Positions 46,510-57,256 of a stretch of DNA of 64,000 nt are shown here, in pieces. The stretch's first letter is position 1; the number at the start of each line of letters is the position of its first letter. Origin of the DNA: Phorcus lineatus (Eukaryota; Mollusca; Gastropoda; Trochida; Trochidae). The stretch lies in NCBI GenBank assembly GCA_921293015.1, contig OV121095.1, positions 32,461,484 to 32,525,483 on the forward strand, written 5' to 3'. The translations under genes and the position numbers were made by a program. Under the pieces are notes generated by a model. The model had not been told where the DNA came from and did no database searches. It saw nothing but the letters and a program-made list of their open reading frames with translations.

Positions 46510-46627
46510 TTACAAAACAAGCTGTGTTGGACCCATGCGTGTTAGTTTGTCATACGAGTACTTGTTCCTATTCGCACCTGCGACTTTGCGGATTTCATTG
46601 ATTGTTGTCAGTTGTAATCTGAGAGAC
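46510..46627 (-). CDS. Candidate 3'-terminal exon, unidentified
   Basis: On the minus strand from 'cctgtgaaag|G': SLRLQLTTINEIRKVAGANR then NKYSYDKLTRMGPTQLVL and TAA. The composition is strongly coding-like against AT-rich surroundings, and it uses CpG-containing codons. It would be the end of a gene whose earlier exons lie beyond the Tc1 element. Unidentified. Confidence 0.3.
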
Positions 46628-46825
46628 CTTTCACAGGTATGAGTATAGTATATCTCAACATGTTATCAACAAAACAGGACCTAACACTTAAGTGTAATAT
46701 ATATTGATTGAATCTGATGAAATCGCTGTATGTTTTTTTCCATTCAAACCGTACCTGAAAGGTTTAATAAATGCCTTGTTGGTTGATGTCAACATATTAA
46801 GCTATATATCTTTATATGTAAACTA

Positions 46826-48322
46826 ACGTGCAGAAGAAACGTTCCTTTACATTTTTCCTCTATAAAATATAAGACACAAAGACAATAAGTATGTTTAATA
46901 CTGATTACCAAAGTAACCGTTGACCATGTTAAAAAAAAAAATCCCCGGTTAGCTTAAACATGTTTCTAGGCCACATTTCCACATGAGGGTCTTTTGTCCA
47001 GTTTTCGATCACTTGTCCTCAGACTAAATACGACACAAAATGTTCTTAAGGATGAGGAAATCAATAGTAGCGTGTGTGTCCACCTCTGGCGTTGAGGCAT
47101 GCTTCAATACGGCTTGGCATTGATTGGACAAGTCGCCTGATCACGTTATCTGGTATCCGTTGCCATTTTCCTGTAGGGCGTGGATAAGGTCATTTTTGGT
47201 CATTGGAGGTTGTTGTCGTTGTTTCAACTGACGTCCGAGTTGGTCCCAGAGGTGCTCGATAGGAGACATATCAGAAGATTTCGCTGGCCATGGTAGGACG
47301 TCAATGTTGTTGGTGTAGGAAGTCTCTTGTGACAGCAGCGGTGTGGGGAGTCGGATTGTATTGTTGAAACAAGATTCGCTGATCGCAAAGGGCAGTACAA
47401 CAAGACGCTAAATAACGTCAATGTACCGACGGGCATTCAAGTTGACTTGAACAACAACCAGATCGGTTTTTGTGTTGCCGCAAATGCCTCCCCAAACCAT
47501 CACACTGCCGCCGCCATACGGTTCCACTTCTTGGACACAACATCTCGCAGTCCGTTCACCTCGCCGTCAACAGACACGACCATCAGCTTTGTTCAATTGG
47601 AACCCGCTCTCCTCTGAAAACAGTATTCTGTATCAATTCCGGGGCTGCCATTGGCGAACTTGTCTAGCCCAGGACAATCTACGACGTCGATTTTCACGCG
47701 TCAACGTCATCACCTTGAACGGTCTGTAGATGCGGAGTCCATGAGCACGAAGACGTCTGACTATTGTCCATCTGCTGACGCGATGACCTAGACTATGCTC
47801 TGCTGATGACGTCATAGTGACGAACCGATTCCTCAAAAGAAGCACCCGTAAATACTCTTCCTGGGGGGTTGTGACTCATGGTCTGCCGCTCCTGGGCCTG
47901 TCTGCTGTCCTGCCAGTTTGTCTGTAACGTACGGCCAATCTACCAAATGTCTTTATGGCACAGCCCATGATTCTTGCAACGCGAGCATGAGTGACTCCAA
48001 CTTCCAGCATACCAATTGCTCGCTCTCCTTCCGCTGACGTCAGTCGAGGCATGTTTTCTTTGTCACATGAGTGCATATGGTGACAAGTTTCAATTCAGTT
48101 CATATTTTATACAAAAATTTCATACGAGTATTTGTCTACGCATCCGGGAAGTTTTAGCGTGCAAGAACATATTTATTGTATAATACGTGCAACACATGCA
48201 TGTTCTTTGGGTTTTACCTAACTGTGCGTTTCGGTGATGTGTTCAAATCCCTGTTTCTAGTTTACAACCACAAGAACGAAAACTGCGATAAAATTTATTT
48301 TGGGGACGTTTCTTTTGCACGT
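46826..48322 (-). mobile_element. Tc1/mariner element, inactive
   Basis: About 1.5 kb bounded by inverted repeats ACGTGCAGAAGAAACGTTCC (46826 on) and its complement 'ggggacgtttcttttgcacg' (48302-48321). The left repeat is preceded by TA. It contains one broken transposase gene. Length and structure are standard for Tc1. Confidence 0.85.
47065..48076 (-). pseudogene. Tc1-type (IS630) transposase, several stops and frameshifts
   Basis: N-terminal helix-turn-helix: 'MPRLTSAEGERAIGMLEVG', 'RIMGCAIKTFGRLAVRYRQT', 'RTADRPRSGRP', the last being the GRPR-like linker. A second HTH with 'VSRWTIVRRLRAHGLRIYRP' follows. After a stop near 47633 the DDE domain reads 'RILFSEESGFQL' (first Asp replaced by Glu) and the remaining strands 'VWGGI/QQDNA' are scattered over frames down to 'MPSRIEACLNARGGHTRY' near 47080. 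It would cut and paste the element at TA; it cannot do so in this state. Confidence 0.85.
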
Positions 48323-48726
48323 CAATATATATGAAATGGTTGACGCTAGCTTCTCCTTACATCCTACAAAGTCAATTTAAGAGACGGTGGGAAACTGTTA
48401 AAAATGTACCTTATTTTGAGTACGTTCGATGACTATTTACATGTGAAAATGGCTAATCCTTTTTCAAAGATCACAAAATGATGTTTCAAAGTCATATAAG
48501 TTATGATGCACGAGATTTATTTCTTCAAATTCTCCCCAATAAACATCAGTCTTTGCCAAATGTATTATATTTAGAGTATCAAAACATCTCATTACTCAAT
48601 TCTATCGTCCGTAGTTTTAGAGGATAAACACTATTTTTGTGTAATTCCCTTTTAATCATTTGAGGTAGGAAAATGAATTAGATTAGCTAATTCAACTGTT
48701 CGTTGTACGTTCAGTCTGATAAAAAT
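48323..48726. other. No gene seen
   Basis: Non-coding, AT-rich. Confidence 0.5.
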
Positions 48727-49035
48727 CGAGGAATAAAAGTTTTTTTTAAATTTTACACTGGCGGGATTCGAACCTATCTATCAGGGTCTTTCCTCTCCGT
48801 TACGGTCTGAAAACAGACGAACTGCTCGCATGGTCTGACACCAGTTTAGCGCAGACAAAACCTAGTCTTAGGTGGACCAGTTACATTTCACGTTTAACTA
48901 ATGATTCACGGGAGTAACTTGAACGTGAGAACTACGTATACGAAGCTTCTTTCAGACCGTTGTGGAGAGAAAGCCCCTGATAGATAGGTTCGAATGCCGC
49001 TAGAGTAAATTCTATAAAAACTTTTATTCCTCGAA
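48727..49035. repeat. Long inverted repeat of a tRNA-like sequence
   Basis: Left arm 48727-48811 and right arm 48951-49035 are reverse complements over about 85 bases. Each carries the B-box-like 'ggttcgaat(c/g)c' and 'tctatcagg', and ends in 'cgaggaataaaagttttt'. The left copy continues on the minus strand into an A-box-like region. It looks like two SINE or tRNA-like heads in head-to-head orientation, or a foldback element built from one. Confidence 0.85.
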
Positions 49036-52000
49036 CCCGGTCGATTTGAATCATATGACTGATTGTGCGTTCGTTTAAAAACCTTTTTTATGATTAAAAA
49101 CATTGTTTGCAATTGGAGAACTTTATTTTTGTTTTCGTGAGATCACTTTATTTATCTAATACTGCCCCTTTAAGACATGATTGAATGAGAACATCTGCAT
49201 TTATCCTCTACAATATTTATAATGAAAACTTTCAAATGTAACAGTTACGGTGCATACATCAGTTGATAAGATTTCATTCCCTTGTTTTTCCTTGTCCAAT
49301 ACGGTTATGTGATTTCAGAGACTATTTCAGTCACTTTTGGTGAGAATTGTATCAAATATTTTTCAAAATAGTGGATTTTACATTTCATTGAACTTGGATG
49401 TTTCGTGCTCTATTTAAATTAATGACACCGAATTTAGGATATTGTACCTAAATTTTAATTGACGATAATTTAATAAGCATTTTGATAAAATATATGATGA
49501 ATTACATCTGTAAATAAGACTGACAATTTATGTTTTACCTTGAGTATATGCTTGTACATGTAAAACAAAAAAACACAAAAAAGGTATAACAAAACGGCGT
49601 TTTGTTTTTCATAGGTTTGAGACCGGCAGGTTTGAGTATTTATTTATATTGGCAGAAAAAGGAAATCTAAAAGAGACAAGATAGTAATTCTTAAAACATA
49701 TATACCCTTTTCATTAAGTATTAATGTTGTACACGTTGACGTTATGAGAAAAAATAGCATGCACTTTGAAAGCATGTAACGAAAATTCACATAGATAAAA
49801 GTCTTCTTTTTAAAAATTGTATTCGATTATGGATATCTGCAAAGGAAATGATCTCAGAGGGTCTTTTGATTCCATTTCCATATTGAGGGTGGGGGGGGGA
49901 TGCTGAGGTTAGGTTTCAAACAATGAAAAAATGTTTTCTATTAAAATCAACAAATACATATTTTATTAACGTTTAAAATTTATGACAACCTTGGTGCATT
50001 TTTACAGTCATTGTCGTATTATAAACTGTCATTATGAACTTGTTGTATTCACACCTCCAATGTTTCAGATACAGGATATGACACTTTACCATTGTCGAAT
50101 GATGCAACATGTGGGCTTCTCATTGAAGTGCTAGCTTTATGTTAACAGAGATGTTTGCTCTTCTCTTTATGAATAAAATTGATCTTAAGCTTTTTACTAA
50201 TCTTTGTCAAAATTTGTTGAAAATTAAAAATTACGAAAATAAAATGATACTCATTTCATGGATTTGCTTCCTATAGTAATGGTAATATTTTCGAAAATTA
50301 AAACATTAAGGGACAAGTTTGTTGACACAAGGCAACATTTTTATTTTACATCTAAATAGGTGATTTCTTGTTTTCCCCGAACAAACGAATATTAAAAACT
50401 TGTCTGAGTTTCATTAAAGTTCAGTTTTCATTTAAATAATTTCGTTTAAATATGTTCTTCCACGGAATACTTATTCATTTATTTCATCTTGTTATAACTA
50501 ACTCATATAACTGCAGTGTTAATTGAAGGCAAAATGGGATGATTAGAGAGAAAAAAAATAACTCGGAATAAGTTACTTATGTATTATAATATGGCCATGA
50601 GAGTTTCAACAATCAAAAAAAAAGTAACTGCTTTGGTAATAACATAAAAGATTGACTCAGTCTCAATATTGCATAGAATTCCTCTAATCAGATTGATTTG
50701 TTCAGTTATATTTAATGATGTTTACAAAATATAATGAAAGAACAGATTTGCGTAGTTCACGGTTTAAAGGGTTTTAGGGAACTGCACTTTACATAACTGC
50801 AAAATAATAATTATTTAGCACAAAGTCATATACAAATAGCAATTGAGAGTTGATTGAATTTCAGTTGAAAAAGCATTATAGACTATTGTTTTAACATGAC
50901 GGAAATCTTTTTATATCTGGCGAAAAAAATAAAGTTGAACATAATATCCAAAAAAGAAACTTAATGGTAATTTTGAGAATTTTGGAATCTCATCAAAACG
51001 GTTAAAACCATACAACCATTACATTTCCTTCCAAAATGTTATTGTTATATGATTGTAAACAACTTCAGTGACAAAAAGGTAAATTTGTACCTTTTGTACC
51101 TTTAAAAGGCATTTGAAGGCGTTTTCGTAAAAAACGTCATATAGAAAACATGATGAATCAATTCACAGGAGAGTTAGCGTAAGAGCATGTGGTACTTATA
51201 ACCAAAAGAAGGCAATCATCGTTTAAAATTTTGTTATTCGAGTTTGCATGGAAAAGAGGTTATCGAAAGCGAAGAATTAGTGGCAAAATGGAACGTCACT
51301 GTACGTCAGCTTGAAAGCCTCGAGTCACGATATGCATTTTCCTGACAATTGAGCGTTCCTTAAAGTGCCATATTTTGCCTTTGGGTCCGTTCCTGCAAAA
51401 ACAAACAAGAGCTCTAGATGTGTCCTTCCAAGACTTACCACCAAAGCCAAGAATCTCTTCAACCGGGTCAGTCGCTTACGTCAACGTGTTGTCAAAATCA
51501 TAGATACTTCACAACACAGTCCTCTTTTAAGAAAACATTTTGACTTAACTTACCAGAATCCTTCTCGTGAAGAGGTTATGGGACCAAGAAGGTTAGTTTT
51601 CATCCCAGTTTTGTGCAATTTCCAAGTGCGTATTCGCCTTCAGTGCTGTTGCAAATCAAAAACTTGAACCTTAGAAACTTTTACAAAGTTTGGTTCAATT
51701 GTGACAATGACAATTTCGTATGCAATGGGGGGGACAGGAAATGACGTGTCTTTGTACTGTTTACCGTCGCAAAAATTGACATTGTGCCAACAATTTCAAT
51801 CGAAAGGTCGACTGATTCGGCTGAAGCAAACTTCTTCAGACTGCACATACGCCAACAGAGGAAGTAGTTCCAGCATGATTGCGCCCATTGGAACCTCAAA
51901 CTCTGTAAGTGACCTTTCAAAACCTTAGATCTGTACCCCAATAGAACATTGATGGAACAAACTCAACCGACTTGAACGTCAACGTCTCTACAAGCAAGGG

Positions 52001-52380
52001 CAGCCAAAGCTCAGACCACAATTTTCCATTAGAGCAGCTAATTCACTAATTCAATTAAGTTCTCATGTAAACAGATTCAAAAGAATTTTTTTTCTTATAC
52101 TATTTTGAATATAAATACATATAAATTCAAATGAAAATCTTTTAAAAGTTGATTGAGAAATTCTGTTCAACCATATGTTATACGACTTCGGTGATTCATT
52201 CCGATGAGGAATAAATGCAACATATTATAATTTTTCCACCAATAATGGAATTTTTTTAGAAATGCAAAATATCAAAATTGCGATTTTTGTACCGTCTGTC
52301 TACTTCTTATTAGCATTTATATCCAAGAATAAACGAATCTTACAGATTTTTCATAGTTTTTTTAATTTCGAAATGGCATC
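49036..52380. other. No gene seen; one weak ORF at 51365-51667
   Basis: AT-rich. The ORF at 51365-51667 contains 'TTKAKNLFNRVSRLRQRVVK', possibly a basic leucine-rich helix, in GC-richer surroundings (51270-51980), so an old gene or transposon fragment may lie there. No family is recognised. Confidence 0.4.
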
Positions 52381-52494
52381 TTTACCAAAATGAAGACGAA
52401 AGTCTTCATGTGAAAGTCAACAATTTAGAGTGACTTGATCATAAGATTCAGGGATAATGTCTATGAATGGATTTAAAAGGATTCTTTTTCAGAC

Positions 52495-52970
52495 GTTAGA
52501 CCATGGCTCCTTTTGTTGTGAACCGTGGTCTAACCAACACCATTTTCAGTTAAACTAAGGTACTTTTTATGAGTAAGGTATTTTGAAAAATTTCTGACAA
52601 AAAACTGAAATTAAAATGTGCATTTTATTACTTAAGGACAAGGACATAATTTGTACACATTGAGCAGCATTTCGGGTAACTAAGAAGTAAAGCAAGTAAA
52701 ATACACTCTTGTCAAAAGTACTTTATAGATGCATTAACGTAGATCTTCTCTGCCGAAATTCGGCACTCGAAGTCCGTGAAGGTAATGTCAACTTGATTTT
52801 TAAAAATGTTGATCATTCTTAATGATCGAGGTGTTATATCTCTGGCCGTTGTTAAAGTAGGTTAGACCGTTCGTGTCCGTGGTTCGTTTCAGTTGATTAA
52901 ACAACTCCTCTCCGCGTCTTTCTCTAATCAAGACCATCAACCACTAAATAACATACACTCGTGGTCTAAC
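52495..52970. mobile_element. Foldback/inverted-repeat insertion (GTTAGACCA ends)
   Basis: Begins GTTAGACCATGG and ends 'cgtggtctaac'. The left end is itself a hairpin ('gttagaccatgg' with 'ccgtggtctaac' at 52525), and 'gttagaccg' recurs at 52862. The paralogous site at about 135 lacks the whole segment, which proves insertion. No coding sequence. Confidence 0.8.
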
Positions 52971-53105
52971 TATAACATAGATTATATATCAAACATTTCA
53001 TGGGCTGTCTATATTTTTCGTTTATAAACTTACACGGCTTTGGAATGATTTGTACCATCAAAAACAAGGAACACGATTTTATCAAAGCTACTTTCCTGAA
53101 ATAAC

Positions 53106-53373
53106 AGTGGGCGGGAAAGCGCAGTGATCAGTGCGTTCGGCTGCGGATCAAGAGGTCCATGGTAAGAAACCCGACAGAGGCTCGGCAACTTTCCCTGCGT
53201 TAGAGAACTTTTCTACAGGTTTGGGTGCAATGCTACACTAAAATTCAACGTAGTACAACCAGCAGGTTTCAGCGTAATGCATAGCCAAACGGTGTTACGA
53301 GCTTTCCTAGCAGCAGCGATATACGTGAAATACTCTTGACAGTGGCGTTAAACCCAAAATCGCCTCACCGGAA
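53106..53373 (+). mobile_element. tRNA-derived SINE copy S3
   Basis: Plus-strand orientation: head 'gtgggcgggaaagcgcagtg', 'ttcggctgcggatcaagagg', body, and tail 'agtggcgttaaacccaaaat'. It is absent from the paralogous site near 255, so it inserted after the duplication. The B box is degraded. Confidence 0.85.
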
Positions 53374-53552
53374 AAAAACCCAGGGATTGTGATATATAAC
53401 ATGTAACATAAAAGCAAGCCATAAAACAATCTTCACATAAATAATGTTGAATAAAACACTTTAGAGGAAAGTGATAATATGGCAGATGTTGCGGTAAGAT
53501 AATACTTCAGATAAGCATCTGTCAGACGTAATCTTTGTAAATGACACAACTT

Positions 53553-53760
53553 GCTCCAAACCTATTGGCTTTTCGATAGAAGTTAAACATTTCTGTGCAG
53601 CTATAAAAGGTAGAATTCCTTTTCAGAAAGCATTCAGGTTCTTCGTCTGAAAAAATGTTTGATTGACATGGCGATAATGTTCTGTATAATCGTTGTTTTT
53701 GCTTGCTTTCAGTCTTTAGTACACTCTGAAACGAGCGTTGGTCAAATATCAAAATCCAAG
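53553..53760 (+). pseudogene. First (upstream) copy of the C1q-C promoter and exon 1 start
   Basis: Tandem copy of the 207-bp unit that follows at 53760-53965. It retains the TATA box (53602-53608) and ATG 53669, encoding MAIMFCIIVVFACFQSLVHS and the first 30 or so codons, then runs into the second copy's upstream sequence and stops soon after (TAG near 53787). So the better promoter feeds a truncated reading frame. Confidence 0.8.
53602..53608 (+). promoter_or_regulatory. TATA box, upstream promoter copy of C1q-C
   Basis: 'gcagctataaaagg'. The equivalent in the second copy is 'gcagctaaaaaagg' (about 53806-53819), which has lost the TATA. Confidence 0.7.
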
Positions 53761-53883
53761 CCTCCAAGCCTATTGGCTTTTCGGTAGACGTTAATCATTT
53801 CTGTGCAGCTAAAAAAGGCTGAAGTCCTTTTAAAAAACCATTTAGCTTCTTCGTCTTATTGTTGATTGACATGACGATCGATA

Positions 53884-56479
53884 ATGTTCTGTATAATCGT
53901 TGTTTTTGCTTGCTTACAGTCTTTAGTGCACTCTGAAACGAGCGTTGGTCAAATATCAAAGTCAACGACTTCATGTGGTCCTATGATTGAGAACATCCTC
54001 AGACTTGAGAGGGCAGTCACAAACATGAGTTGGGAGTTGAAGCTCACCAAGGCAAACTTAGAAACCAGCAAATCTGACCTGGCCACCACAAAACATAACT
54101 TGGCATCTGTCATAGATCAAAGACTCGAGGAAATAACCAACTCGACAGAGAAAGTAGGTAGGTTCGATTTTCAAATGGAAGTTGTTCACTTAATGTTGTT
54201 TTCACTGCTGCATAATGTAAACTATAAGAGATGTAAAGATAATTGTTCATGGTATATGTGTACAATATTCTTAAAAATAATAATTGGAGATGAATCTTTG
54301 CAAATCAGTTCATTGCCAACCGGTTTCAAACGAATGTGATGATAGCGGTTTTATACATGTAGCTTTTACAATGGCATTGGACGTAATTCATGGCGTTATT
54401 TTGAACACCACTATTAAAAAAAACAGAAAATGCGACGTCAATATTATTAATTTTATGTTCAGTTCAGTTTGGGCTTATGACCTTTAATTAAAGATCGTTC
54501 TTTGATTTTCATCTTTGCACATTTGATAGAATGAACAGATTGTAAACTGGGAATTGAAGATGGTTGCGCATTCATCTATGTGCTCACTATGGGGGGGTAC
54601 ATCTATAATTTGGAATTTTGATTTGTTGTTTACGTATCCGCGCTCTTGCTTTAAAATTAACCGTTTAGCCAATATATTCCTCTCCGGCTCCAAAACCAGC
54701 GCATTTTATAACATATATAACATATTTCTTAAGGCAAAAGATATGTTTTCCATTAATTTTAATTTTGAGCTATTTCTCAAAGTAAATTAACCATCTCAAA
54801 TGTGTTGGCATGTTCTGCAATTTGCCCAATTTCATTTTGTGATTCTTCCACCTTACTTGAATTCATTGCCATTAACAGTTGTTACCGATTTTAACTCATA
54901 CGTTAATAGCTTCTAGCGCATACTTTAATTTTGGGCAATTCGCCTGAACAGGGTTCTTACTTTTGGGAAGATGTTTGGATTGCAGGGGTTAAAAATAGTG
55001 ATAATAAGTAAGGTTACCAAATTGTTTCTGTTGGCTACGTTTAAAAAGAAATCCCGTTTTAAAAGAATAGGCTTTTGATATACCATTCTATATTAACGTA
55101 CCAGGGGAGCCTCAGGTATTTAATGTTTCTGCTAGCTCGTCTTCTGTTCAAGTCATATGGGTTAGAGGGGTGCGATGGCTTAATTACGAAGGGATCTGAG
55201 CTCGTCTTACTGTTAAGCTAATTCATTTTAGTGGCAGATTCCAAGAATGTAAAGGACTTCTAGTTCATCTAAGCGATTAAATTATGGAGTATATTGTCTA
55301 TTTAACCCGATGCAGAAATATGAAAATTTCTATTTTCTATGTTTGATCCGATGCTCCGTTTGGGAATGTCAAAGTTATTCCTGGCATTCCACATAATTAT
55401 CCGTTGTATATGTTGTTAAACTTTTGTTCAGCAGCTGTATGAATGATGAATGTACACAATAGACGCCACTTATCATAAAGGCCCCATTATAATCACTGCA
55501 TAGTGTGAAACTGGTAGAAGATTCAAACTATGTCCAGTCAATGCAGGCTTTAGATATATTCATTCATAGTTTAAGTCCATGAACCTAAGAGTACAAAATT
55601 GTTTCTGATAACCCAACCGTTGTAATAACAGAATTGCAACGCTTTTATGTTAATTTGTACACCTTTTTCAACATATTGATATGATAAGACATATTCATTA
55701 TACTATACACAGTATAGATATGTTTTAAACTCTAAACATTTACAAATGAAATAACAATGAAACGAAGCGAACCGTTTTGTAGCATTGTTATATAAAACAT
55801 GGATATGTTTACAAACACAACAAATGAGAAAACAATTGTGAATGGCCTGAAGGGATTCGTTGAGCACAAACCACAAGCTAATAAAAAAATATATCTAAGG
55901 GGATTCGAAAAACTTTCAATAGGGTATACTTCGAAAGTGGTGCCTCGATAGTCCCTAAAATAAGAAAACAACCATAATCTATTTTACCCAATTACGTAAT
56001 TTGCCATTTTACGGTATGACCGTAAATATTCATAATCACATTACTTACCTCATATCTTCTTGGTTAAAATGATGAATTAATTAACGTAGATTCATGTTTT
56101 TTCTTCTTCAGGAATGGAGGAAATCGCTTTTCAAGTCAAGCAAATAAAAGCTGCCTACACTCCTGGTAATCAAGAACCCCTCAAGTTTGATACAGTCTTA
56201 CTAAATACGGGTGATGGTTACAATCCAGCTTCCGGTATTTTTACGGTACCACGAACCGGAACCTACTTTTGCTGGGCCAATGTTTTACCAGATAATAAGA
56301 ATAGGTTCTCTGTGAGCCTGATAAAGGAAGGACAAGAGATTGTTAGAAGTTATACTGGACGTGAACAAAGACCTGGATCCGCAACCATTACTGTCCTTAT
56401 GAAGTTTGGAAAGGGAGAACATGTCTGGTTTGATCTCAGAAAGGAAACTACACTAGAGCTGGAGGGGGGCAACAATTGA
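53884..56479 (+). CDS. C1q-domain-containing secreted protein (gene C), 2 exons, C-terminally truncated
   Basis: Join 53884-54157 and 56112-56479 (642 nt, 213 aa). Donor GTAG|GTAGGT, acceptor TTCTTCAG|GAA, phase 1. Signal peptide MFCIIVVFACLQSLVHS, then 'CGPMIENILRLERAVTNMSW' and a shorter coiled coil than gene B (91 against 134 codons). C1q head: 'IAFQVKQIKAAYT', 'GYNPASGIFTVPRTGTYFCW', 'LIKEGQEIVRSYTG', 'GEHVWFDLRKE'. ATG 53884 is used because an inserted CGAT puts the homologue of gene A's ATG (53871) out of frame. TGA at 56477-56479 replaces a Ser codon; the frame stays open afterwards through SYGYCMMNVK to TAA 56510-56512, where AATAAA (56508-56513) overlaps. Loss of the last beta strand probably harms folding, so it may be a recent pseudogene. 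Confidence 0.8.
54158..56111 (+). other. C1q-C intron
   Basis: Non-coding. It aligns in blocks with the C1q-A intron (6544-7500, 7950-8526, 10148-10348) but lacks E1 and the mariner scrap. ORFs at 54284-54790 are not conserved as proteins. Confidence 0.75.
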
Positions 56480-56513
56480 AGTTATGGCTATTGCATGATG
56501 AACGTTAAATAAA

Positions 56514-57086
56514 GTAGTTTTTCATCTTATTTGTATCTGATACCGAAAAATGATGAATGTAGTGTGTTTTATTGTTGTTGCAGATATTTTGTACAACCTA
56601 CAGATGGACAGATGGATCTATTGCATTTAAAAATCCCGTCATATTGTTAATACTTTTTTTTTTAAATAATTCAGTTATTCCTCAAATGTCCGTTTTGTTT
56701 ACATTGTATTTTATGTCCAGTGGCTCGTAGACGATGAGAGATAAATACGAGCCACTGGGTCAAGAAATCGATTATAAATTTGAATATTTCATTAACAAAC
56801 TTTTTATATGAATAAGAATACTATTACATGTAGCATGGTTTGATAACAACCCATTCTATCTTAAGATGGGGGCTGATTCGCATTTATAAGATGATACATA
56901 TACAAATGCTTTGAAAAACTTAATAAAGGCATTTTTTACTAGGGAAAGATCATCGAATTGTAACTTTTTTGGCAGAGCATTAATATCACAAATTTGATAT
57001 TCAAAATGTTTATTTTTGTAATACAATATCTCCATCCATCCATCCATCCATCCATCCATCATATGCACGCTGAAGCGCTACCAACA
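56514..57086. other. 3' flank of C1q-C; hairpin and (ATCC)n repeat
   Basis: A perfect 13-base hairpin CCAGTGGCTCGTA/TACGAGCCACTGG lies at 56717-56758, in the style of the E-element hairpins. (CATC)n microsatellite at 57030-57060. Otherwise AT-rich. Confidence 0.8.
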
Positions 57087-57151
57087 TAATTAACCTATCG
57101 CCAGACGAGAGTTAACCACGCCCCTTGAAATCAAGGGGGTTAACTCTTGTT

Positions 57152-57256
57152 ATGTCCGACAAACAAAAGCACGTTGCCATTGACGCCAATGCTATTGACA
57201 CCGACATTCAGAGTGATATAACCGACATTCAGAGTGATATAACCGCTAATTTATGA
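57152..57256 (+). pseudogene. Short ORF at E4 left end with 21-bp tandem duplication
   Basis: 34 codons: MSDKQKHVAIDANAID then TDIQSDI twice, then TANL and stop. The repeat 'ccgacattcagagtgatata' occurs at 57201 and 57222, an in-frame 7-residue duplication. Probably the N-terminus of the lost E4 protein. Confidence 0.4.

Larger units (their letters stand above)
52381..53530 (+). repeat. 3' arm of the segmental duplication (partner 16-340), upstream of C1q-C
   Basis: Same blocks as 16-340 in the same order and orientation, but interrupted by the insertions at 52495-52970 and 53106-53373. It leads directly into the duplicated C1q-C promoter. Confidence 0.75.
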
